Shown here one piece after another: positions 55,381-64,000 of a stretch of DNA of 64,000 nt; the first letter of the stretch is position 1; every line of letters starts with the position of its first letter. The notes beneath the pieces are model-generated. The model saw nothing but the letters and a program-made list of their open reading frames with translations, was not told the origin of the DNA and made no database searches. Where the stretch lies: the NCBI GenBank assembly GCA_029204225.1, contig CM055101.1, positions 33,919,683 through 33,983,682 on the forward strand, read 5' to 3'. The stretch comes from Diphasiastrum complanatum. Lineage: Eukaryota > Streptophyta > Lycopodiopsida > Lycopodiales > Lycopodiaceae. The translations under genes and the position numbers were made by a program.

Positions 55381-55826
55381 TCCTCTAACGTGGGCCACCT
55401 CCCATACCCATCTAAAGTAAAATACAGTCGTGATCAGAAGGAACAGATCATTAAGGGCTATGCAAGGTGGTGCTTCATAGACAATTGGAGTTCTCGAGAG
55501 ATGTTCCTGGTCACTCATTTATCGTAGAGTGTGCACTAGAGCTAACAAAATATATGATTACACATCAATTATAAAAGTCCCCAGTAACAGTATGCGGAGA
55601 GGAGATAAGAAAGATTTTCATGAAAGTAGATAAGAGATTTATAGCAACCAGTAGGTTGCTGACGGAGGTGACAGGAGTATAGTATAAACTAGAAAGTATT
55701 CAAATGAGCTGGAGAAGGATCGTGGAGTCCATAAAAGATGTGTCTCAGGATCGAGCTTTGAAAGGAGCAGCTGAACAATCTAGGTCTTGTAATATATATG
55801 TGAAAATAGAACGTTAAGATCAACAA

Positions 55827-55911
55827 CCGACCTTAGCTCAGTTGGCAGAGCGGAGGACTGTAGTACTTAGTAGATATCCTTAGGTCGCTGGTTCGAATCC
55901 GGCAGGTCGGA
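55827..55911 (+). tRNA. tRNA-Tyr (GTA) with 12-nt intron
   Basis: The acceptor stem CCGACCT pairs with AGGTCGG, and the discriminator base is A at 55911. The D arm has TAGCTCAGTTGGCAGAGC (A box), the anticodon GTA is at 55860-55862, and the T arm has GGTTCGAATCC (B box). The 12-nt intron 55864-55875 begins one base after the anticodon, the universal position for tRNA introns; plant tRNA-Tyr genes normally have one. Mature length is 73 nt before CCA addition. Upstream CAACAA and a nearby downstream T-run fit pol III initiation and termination. All stems pair, so it is likely functional. Confidence 0.97.
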
Positions 55912-55914
55912 AAG

Positions 55915-57910
55915 CTTTTGGTCTTTTCCTACCCTTGGGCTTTTTCGAATAAATAGAAAGGACAATAATGTCATATGATGCCCTAAACTTAACCGGATAT
56001 CTTTTAGCTATAAACAAATGGAAGAATGTTCTTTCAAGCAATCTTCATTACTAGTGAGGGTTTAGAACTTTAGAAGCTATGAGGAGCTTGCTAGAGCGAG
56101 ATGTAATTCTAAAAGGTACTCAAAGCACCATAAAGGTCTCCAAAAAGATCGTTGCCTTATGTAAAAGATGAGTAAAGTTTCTACTTAAATTTTGATTTTT
56201 GGAATTTCATTTGAGAATAATTAAAAGAAAGATGACAAGCACATCATGGAAAGGGCTTGTTTCAATGTTGTAGTGAAGGGACAAAGTTGATAAATACATG
56301 ATAAGTTGATATCTTCATATTAATGGGGCATTAGACCCTTATATGTAAAATAGTGTGTAGTAGTTTCTTAATGTCTAAGTCAAAATGAGAATCCTCTCAC
56401 TTTCAATCATCGAGTCCCACCTTTTTATAATTGTATATTCTTGAAGTGGATTGAAATTGTCAAAGATTGCATTATCAAAAAACCATGAAAAAACTCTAAA
56501 CATCAATTTATAATTCATCAATAAGAATTTTATGTACAATTCACAACTCAAGAAACCTATTCAATTGGTTGTAATGAATATTAATGTAAAAGCATAACAT
56601 AGGATTGTTAAATTGTTGCTTTTTGAAGAAAAAAAAAAGATTGGAGCTGATGTGAAATTCTTATCATTATTTCACAAATTATTAGTTTTATTGTAAAATA
56701 AACAAGCAATATATATCTTTGTAAGATTTGATCCACTTTATGCACGTGGTGTGAAACATACATAGGCAAAGGACTTCACATATATTGATAAAACATGGAA
56801 ACTCACTTTACAAATGAGTGTGAAATATGTAGTGGCGATTTACAAAAGATTGTGAAATGATTTTAGGATCACTCTAAAGTGATAAAAATTGACAAGACGT
56901 TAAAAGCACTTTAGAATTGGGTATGAAACATGTCATAGCATTTTACAAAAGGCTAAAAATATGCCATAGCACCTTACATATATTTGTAAAAGATGGCATA
57001 ACATAACAACTATAAAACCTATTAGACATAACACAATAATGTAGAGATGAATGTAATACAAAGCATGACGCTTTAGACATGGAATTAAGACACAACAATG
57101 GTTGCAAAACATAATGTAGCATCCACTAAATTAATGAATATTTTACCAAGATAATTGCATGCCTTAAATCTACTTGGGAGCACCAACTTCCAACAACAAT
57201 AAATTGAACAAACCATCGACCAATAAAGGCTCCTACTTGAACATACTATACTTCTCTTACAATACACCAAAATTAGAACATTGTAAAAGCTAGTTATAAC
57301 ACCAAATAACCAATATAAACCCCTAGTTAACTTGGTCATATCCAACATTGAATCTTCTCAATGTGCATCCATTGTATGGCTACTCAAAATCTTAGAGTCT
57401 TAACCTATTGATCAATTTAAACATGAATCAATAATACTTTTCAAATGTTATAACAATCAAACATGAACAAATTCAAAAACCATATAAACATGTGCGTGTG
57501 CGAGATTAAATTCATTTTTATGCACATTGGGTTGCATACACTGTGCTATTTACATATAATGCCTGCAACAATAAAAGGTATCAATGTAAATTGAACTTTC
57601 TGAAGGACTTCAATTATTTTCTTTTTTCTCTCTCTCTTCCAACCCCAATAAGTGGAGGATGGGCGTGTTTCAAAACCACTATAATTATCAGTTCACAATG
57701 AAGTATTGAGATGCTCAAAGACCGCCGCTCGGAAATTAGCTTGCCACTTGGAGGTTTTGGCTCAAAGAAGTAAACCCTGAAATGTAAGAATTAATCAACG
57801 TTAATGATTCTAATATTTTGTATGTTGAAATTAATATGTTAAATTCAAAAACATTTAATATGTTATTATAAAAAAAAATTGATCTAAAAACGGTCCAAGC
57901 AATTATGGTC
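55915..57910. other. Intergenic, CACTA-like subterminal repeats possible
   Basis: No gene is supported. Between about 56700 and 57000 the motifs TTTACAAA and GTGTGAAA/TGTGAAATG recur several times, resembling the subterminal repeats of CACTA transposons, but no terminal CACTA or transposase was found. Confidence 0.35.
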
Positions 57911-58058
57911 TGACATTACGAAGTTAAAGTGGGGGGGAAGGCCTCGTCTAAGGGCCTTCCTTGCTGGGAGGGCCCTTGCACAAGGGCGGGAGCCTGAGGG
58001 CAGGCTTTGACCAGCAAGGAAGGCCCAAGGGCTTCGGGCCTTCCCCTGCGTAATGCCA
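57911..58058. mobile_element. GC-rich foldback (MITE-like) copy 2
   Basis: 148 bp with terminal inverted repeats TGACATTACG and CGTAATGCCA (9 of 10 matching). The interior is GC-rich with repeated GGAAGGCC/GGCCTTCC, CAAGGGC and GCAAGGAAGGC blocks in both orientations, so it should fold strongly. No coding capacity. A clear target-site duplication is not visible. Confidence 0.75.
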
Positions 58059-58109
58059 ATGTGCGAAGGTAAGTTTTTTTTTTTCGCTTTGATATTGCTA
58101 ATTTTTTTA

Positions 58110-58172
58110 CGGTGGAATGTGCATGTGCTATGTGGTAGCCCCTCATTGGCTATCCACATGCACATTCCACCG
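58110..58172. repeat. Perfect 18-bp inverted repeat with 27-bp loop
   Basis: CGGTGGAATGTGCATGTG at 58110-58127 is exactly complementary to 58155-58172. The loop contains CTATGTGGTAGCC. A related third arm piece, CGGAATGCTCATGTGCTATGTG, follows at 58171. Confidence 0.95.
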
Positions 58173-58189
58173 GAATGCTCATGTGCTAT

Positions 58190-60148
58190 GTGTCAACATT
58201 TGATTGGTTGATTATGGAAAAATGATCACCTAAAATTTTGGTTCTAAAATTCACATGAACACTGTGTTGGGGGAGGTGCCTTCAAAATACAAAGGAAACC
58301 TGAGCACTTGGCATTACGTAAATCAACATTTCTTGTAGATTTCGATTTTCACTTGTGTTCTTCTCTTCAACGAACATGTCCTTGTCTATTACCATTTTGC
58401 AAAGTTGCTTTAGACAGTCAAATGTCACAATACTTCAATATTTAAAAATTTCATGTAAACTTTTCAATAGAAGAGTTTGAAAAAAACAGATACCAAAAAC
58501 ATACCAAAAAAAATAACACCAATACAACACGATTTCCAATAATTCAATACACTTATATACTATAATGATATGCATATGGCTTATATTGAATATTAACATA
58601 AAAATATCCCACCTATCTCAAACTATGCAGTAAGAATTTTGGAATTTCATCTCTCTCTAACAGACACCTCTCTATCTTTGAGATATACATGACCTACAAA
58701 AACCAAATTAAATTTACAAAGATTTACAATAACCAAATACGCCATATTCTCTACACTTACATAGAATAAGATGAGCAACAGTAATACCAGCTTACCACAA
58801 TCATAGCCAGCTCACCAATAAAACAACAATCATAGTCAATTTATCATTGACATAATTAAATTGCACCAAATTAGAAAAGACCAGCCTAAAACATGCATTA
58901 AATTCACACGTGTCTTTAAGATAGCTCATACTATATGTGCTTAATATCATTACTGGATTTATCTAGTTGTCTCGTATTTGGTTGCCATTCCAATATCAAG
59001 CGCACTTACAAGAGGTTCAGCACGGCAGGAATTCACGAGACTACCAATTAGTTTAGCTATAGTTCAGTCTCAAAATCTAATTTTGTAGTATAAGAGTGTT
59101 GTACCCGCCTATTAGTGGCACAACAATGACCTGATTCAGAACCTTATTTGATAATGGTAGCTCATCTTGGATATAGGATCTGTCAAGAACTCGTTTTCTA
59201 CTGTTCTACAGTTCTGTTTCAGATTGATTCATTATTGCTTACAGACTGTAGATTATTGCTTAACTAAACTAAGCAAGAACAGGGAATTAAACTAAATCTA
59301 CTCCTATTGAGATCAGATAATCAACATCAGCACAACAACCTCTCAACTAAAGCAATGGAAATCCTACAAAGTGCTTCATGAACTTCACAGGGAGTAGAAA
59401 CCAAGAGACATCAGAAAACAGTGGAATGGTAGATCAATCTCCAGGTCTTGCACATCTACCCGATACTAATTCCAAACCAAACTTTAAGAGAAGAAAGCAT
59501 CAACAAGCACATTCATATATCAGTACCCAAACAAAAATGCATGAAGATGGAGCATGAGATGAAATGCACGTAGAATGATCTTCAGTTAACAAAGCAACAA
59601 CATTTTAGTACAGATTACATGCTTTAGAACTCATGGAGGAGGCCTCTATCTATAGCCACGAGCTGTAGAACCCAATTACATATTATTTTGTAGTCCATCT
59701 CTTGTAACAAAGTGAATCCCAATCTATAATAATTTGAGTTCCACCTCTTACTTGATAATAGGAGGCCTATTTATTAAAAAAACATAACTCAAGTTGAGAT
59801 AATCTAATTTGCTAGCTCCCTCATGGCTATCCATCTTTTGGAACGTACCATGGGCTCACAACTATATATTTCAGCCTAGCACTATAATTCTCGTGCTCTC
59901 AGACTCGGCTCTCAACTTCATCTCTACTAGAAGCCCTTTTGAGTGGAGAGGCTCTGCATCGACACCTCGGGGCATGGCATCAGCTAACATTATCCTCCCC
60001 CTATAGTGTTGTCGGTCCCACTACATTGCTTCAGCTTCGACATGTGATTCTTGAAAAGGCATAGATCAACGTTTGCCTACGTAAAACCAAGAACTTATTG
60101 GCTTCGTTGTTGTTCTTCTTGAAAAAAATTCAAAGGTGCTGTAGCTTA
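58190..60148. other. Intergenic, no feature seen
   Basis: AT-rich sequence without a supported gene, LTR or tandem array. Confidence 0.45.
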
Positions 60149-63100
60149 TCAGGATAGCCCTGTGTAGCTGAGAGTCTCTTGCTTGCTCTTTTCAGCTTTT
60201 CTTCTATCAAGCGATTTCTCGTAGCCAACCTTCTTCTCGATGGCTTCAAATGTGATGAATCTTGTCTTTGCGCCCAACGGAATAGGTCCTAGGTATGGCC
60301 TTATTCCAAGTATGAACTTATTTTCGTACCACTTCTCGATCATCTGCACGTACTAACTAGAAGTAAATGCGGCTCGAAAATAAAGTCTGGCCATCATTAG
60401 ATGTGCATCTTCTGATTGCAAAGGTTGATTTACGTCCAGCTTTATGGGTGGTAGCCCCTTATCCCAGTAGCACTCCAATGCCATGAGAAAGGCTATGGAT
60501 AAACAATAATCTACACTTTCTTGGACTACAATATCTGCACTTCCTCTATAGGCATATCCAAACTTTAGTAGCACGTCTCGATACTTTACCACAGTTGAGC
60601 TTGAGTCAATCCCTGGAATAAAGGGCCAATTGATCTATCGCTCGGCTAGTTTTGTTTTCTCCCAAGGGTCCCTCTTCTCTTAATTGGTGCATAGTAGGGG
60701 TCGACCCTTTTCCAGCTTGATGCCCTTAGGTACTCTTGAAGCTGCTCATCATTATTCAGCATCATCACGATCCTCCAGGAGGATTGCAGACGTAAGGCGT
60801 TCACGAGGCTACTGAGCTTTGAATATTCTTCTGTAGTTACTTTCTTTGCCCCCCTCCCCCCCCCCCCCCCCCCCCCCCCTCTCGTTCTCCTTTCTTATAG
60901 GTCTTTCGAAATTTGTCAGATTCTTTTTTATCATCATACCATCTTTTGATCTTTTCTATGGATTTCTTGGACAGCTTCCTTGAGGGCCTTGCCAAATAGT
61001 CGTCCAAGGCTGTGGCACTTTTCGTATCAAGAATCCTTGGTGTTGAACCCTTAGACTTTGATCCAGTGAAGACATCGCTCTTTTTGTCTGGAGGGGATGA
61101 AGAAAGTCCCATAGTAGTCTACACAATCTCATCAAGTGGACCTTGATCAGAAAAATTAAAATTAGTGGTGATGGAGGCGAAAACAGTTTGCGAGTGGAGG
61201 GTAGTGGATTAGTTATGAGGTTATATTGAGCTGTTGATGAAATGAATTGTTTTAGAAAATGGTCATCAGTTTTAAGAGACGATGTAGGGGGTATGGTGTT
61301 AGAAGTGGATATGGTTGAACAAGAGAATGGAAGTGCTGAAGGTTGGTAGGATGAAAATGGTTCAGAAAAACAAGAAGACGAGTGAGGCAACTGGGTATAA
61401 ATGGAGGAGTCCATGGCAAGTTTGCGGAGAGAGCCAACTGTGGAACCTTGATATGGCATGCCAAAACCAGCACCTCGCTGGTTGATGGATCGACTTTGCT
61501 CAGGAGCTCCAACATCATCATTATGGTCATCTTTTTTCTGCACTAATATGCCTGCAACGAGTCTACAGGTCGTATTCCATAAGAGGTCCATTTGTTGCTT
61601 TGATAAGTGAAGTTCCTCGTGGATCTTGTCAATGCCCTCTTTGAGTGCTGACAACTTCTTGTTGCTTTCGTCTTCTAAAACTTGATGGTTCCGCTTCAGG
61701 ACTTTGTGTTTCTGGATTAAAGAGATATACTTTTCCATTTTTATGGCTGCTCCTGAAGACAGAACTATAACTTTTATATCCTTTGGCCTGATTGGTTGCT
61801 TGACTGTTGTCATCACGTCAGTTAGTCTCTTATTTTCCTGAGTCATGAGATCTAATCGGCGCTCAAACTAGTCTTGCACCTCTTGGAGAGACTGGAGCTG
61901 ATTTGAAAACTGATTCTCCTCTTCCAATCTCTTGACCCTTTCACTTTGCAACTCTTCCATAACTATCAGCAACTCTACATCTCTTAACTGCAGGTTTTGC
62001 TTTGCCGTTCTGAGCTCATTTGTCTATTGCGCTGGCTAGTATACCATCCAATGAAGGTGGTAAGAGGTCTCAGCATGCCACTTCAAGGATTTTCTGGCTC
62101 TTTCGGGCAAGTTGTCATAGGCTGGAAGGACGGGGAACTCAGTCGAAAAACGATGGTAAGTAGGAAAGAAAAACTGAGAAACTGTGGAACGAGACAGTAA
62201 TGGAATAGTTAGTTGTGTATTTTTATCAGTATTAACGAAGGTGGTAGGGATGGTAGCAACAGGGGTAAGAGGGACGGTAACAGGTGTGATATCAACAATG
62301 GTGGTGGCAGTGGTGAAAAATAGTGATGAGACTGGTGCAACTGCCTCTGGAACTGTCTCCACCTCCTCTTCTACAAGATCACCTTCATCAAAGTATTCAA
62401 GAGCGTCTACATTGATGAAGCCATCTTGCTTTAGAGTAGAGGGTCTTCAACTTTCTCTTTGAACATTGGGATTTCTTGAACTTCCACTATTACTTGATCA
62501 GGTTCAGCTTCTCTTATCCCTTCTGTTGTGTCTTCATGAGTGGGATCAGCTGCAATTGTGTCTTCTGCTCGTGTAGTTGCAGACTGCTCCCTTTCTCCCT
62601 CTCGTGAAACTGTTTTTTGTGGGAGGATGGCCACCACAGAAGCTATAGGAACTGGAGGTGGTCCCGATGGGGACGGAGATCTGGAACGTCGAGCAGGTGA
62701 TTGCACTGAGATCTGGGTGTCCATGATTTGGTGCTGAGGTGAGGAGGTAGCAGGTGAGATTTGTCGACGGCGGGTGTGTTTGGATTGGAGGCTGGCTTCT
62801 TTTTCATCTCCATTGTGTTCACTGTGGGATGTCTTCTTTTGTTTTCTTGTAGCCAGCTGATTTGTGGTAGATGGCGATGGGTGATCAGACTCCGTGTCGA
62901 ATTCAGGAGCTGGTTTGTTGGCGGTCATCTTCATCCTTTGCTTCTTCGGTGGTGGTGTGATATCAGCCTAGTTGAGAGATTGGTGGTGATGACCGATCAT
63001 GCCTCTTCTTGATGCGACGCTCATGAGCTACAACAATGTATGGGGAAGATGTGGCTGAAGCTGTGGATGGGGTATAGCATTGGCTAGCAGCAGCATCTCG

Positions 63101-63778
63101 TGGAAGCAAGGCATGCTTCAAGTCACATGAAGACTGACTTTGAACAAGATAAAAAAAAAAGTAGCCCAAAAATGTGACTGGGGCTCTCTTTTGAGGACAT
63201 GGGTCAACTGTCTGGAGATAAATCTGGCCCAATTATACATGTTATGTCGGGCTTCGTAGGATTCGGCAAGCATGGCAAAAATATGGAGTGGAATCCGCAA
63301 TAGATGTGCCTTGCGCATACATGTGTATCTGGTCAGGTAGGCACAGATAGCTCCTAATTCCTTGGATTTGATGGCTTCGAGGAGGATGCCATCCTTGTTC
63401 TTCCACTTGTCGACTGAGGTGTCAAGAAACTTGGCATAGGATTGCTGCATCATGTTGGTCAGTTTTACTGGTTTCTCTTTATGACCACTTAGGAAGCCGA
63501 AGGTAGTAAGACTGCTAACAACCAAGTAGAAATAGAGCTGAAGATTGGGAATATCAACACGGAACATCAGCTCTTCGGCTCCAAAATTTTCATAAGCCTG
63601 GTACATAAGGTAGAGGCTATGATGTCCCTTCCACTTAGAAATTTTGAAATCAAGCATCTGGAAGAGCATCTGTGCTTGGTTTTACCACTAGAACATGGCA
63701 AAGTTCACATGGAACCAATTTTAATGTCGGAGGCATCTCTGGTATGTCAGCACTGTGTTCAAAATCTAATTTTGCCAT
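60149..63778 (-). pseudogene. Long decayed coding region of unknown identity
   Basis: Protein-like frames run leftward for 3.6 kb with repeated shifts. In order: MAKLDFEHSADIPEMPP (ATG at 63778), then KWKGHHSLYLMYQAYENFG and DIPNLQLYFYLVVSSLTTFG (63120-63670), a Ser/Pro/Lys-rich segment (62430-62934), EYFDEGDLVEEEVE (near 62390), a predicted coiled coil (MEKYISLIQKHKVLKRNHQV, 61560-61850), a basic KLSKKSIEKIKRWYDDKKE (near 60940), and RDVLLKFGYAYRGSADIVV then EKWYENKFILGIRPYLGPIP (60149-60590). Stops and frameshifts are many, and a poly-C tract breaks one frame. The order (globular, low complexity, coiled coil) resembles Gag-like ORFs of large non-autonomous plant elements, but I do not recognise the family. 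Confidence 0.5.
60849..60879. repeat. Poly-C tract
   Basis: 31 bp of C with a single T at 60855, followed by 24 consecutive C. On the minus strand it would add a poly-Gly run inside the decayed coding region, and length changes here would shift the frame. Confidence 0.96.
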
Positions 63779-63849
63779 TCTTGGAGTGTTTGTAGTGGTG
63801 AGGAATGCAAATGAATCGAAAAGATGTAGAGGTATCGAAAAGTGAGGAG

Positions 63850-64000
63850 ATTCAAAAAAATAGAGAAACTGAAACATAGACGAACTCGAAAAATAGAAAA
63901 ACTCGAAAGACGAACTCACAAAACAGATAAACTAGAAAAATAGACGAACTCAAAAAACAGAGAAACTCAAAAAAATAGACGAACTCGAAAAATAGAGAAA
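63850..64000. repeat. Tandem repeat array, ~16/32-bp units, open at the window end
   Basis: Alternating ATAGACGAACTCGAAAA and ATAGAGAAACTCAAAAA units, about nine copies, continue to the last base. It lies upstream of the decayed minus-strand coding region. Confidence 0.88.

Noticed and set aside
62036-62934. Thr/Ser/Pro-rich minus-strand frames taken as a separate gene
   Set aside because: They fit as low-complexity pieces of the one decayed coding region between 60.1 and 63.8 kb and have no independent start or promoter signal.

Overview
This is a nuclear window from a land plant, probably a seed plant. The evidence is an intron-containing psaE gene for a plastid-targeted photosystem I subunit, a nuclear tRNA-Tyr(GTA) with a plant-type 12-nt intron, a six-exon PGES2/GST-like host gene with a 16.8-kb first intron, and a background of decayed Ty1/copia and Ty3/gypsy LTR retrotransposons, long (GA)n, (TA)n and (GT)n microsatellites, and AT-rich intergenic DNA. 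The species cannot be fixed from sequence alone.

Layout. 1-3.2 kb: a region studded with a recurring GCG...CGATAT-like motif, a TATA-led transcription unit with a 179-aa ORF of unknown function, and a copia-type polypurine tract plus LTR. 3.8-5.6 kb: a long (GA)n tract and clusters of hairpin-forming TTTGCC/GGCAAA repeats. 6.16-10.97 kb: a complete, apparently young, non-autonomous LTR element on the minus strand, with two ~831-bp LTRs and a perfect 5-bp target-site duplication. 11.7-14.2 kb: a broken, intron-bearing gene whose order of signatures (possible ParB-like DGxH region, helical middle, N6/N4 DNA-methylase motif IV region, then a DPF-G-G motif I region) suggests a beta-class-like DNA methyltransferase; this is the most unusual item here. 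15.7-16.4 kb: psaE, minus strand, three exons, intact.

21.4-43.1 kb: a gene for a glutaredoxin/GST-fold membrane protein of the prostaglandin E synthase 2-like family (339 aa, CPFC motif). Its first intron holds a four-level stack of retroelements: copia A (plus) split by gypsy-like B (plus), which in turn holds copia C (minus) and gypsy D (plus). All exons remain intact, and intron 2 appears to use a GC-AG splice pair.

43-54.5 kb: mostly intergenic DNA, then a patchwork of copia fragments on both strands and two different gypsy remnants separated by an LTR fragment and a minisatellite. 55-58.2 kb: tRNA-Tyr between two related GC-rich foldback elements, followed by an 18-bp perfect inverted repeat. 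60.1-63.8 kb: a long decayed minus-strand coding region of unknown identity (coiled coil plus Ser/Pro-rich parts), then a tandem array running off the window end.

The window's clearly functional genes are therefore few: psaE (photosynthesis, plastid), the PGES2-like gene (organelle or membrane redox/GST fold) and tRNA-Tyr. Nearly everything else is repeat-derived.
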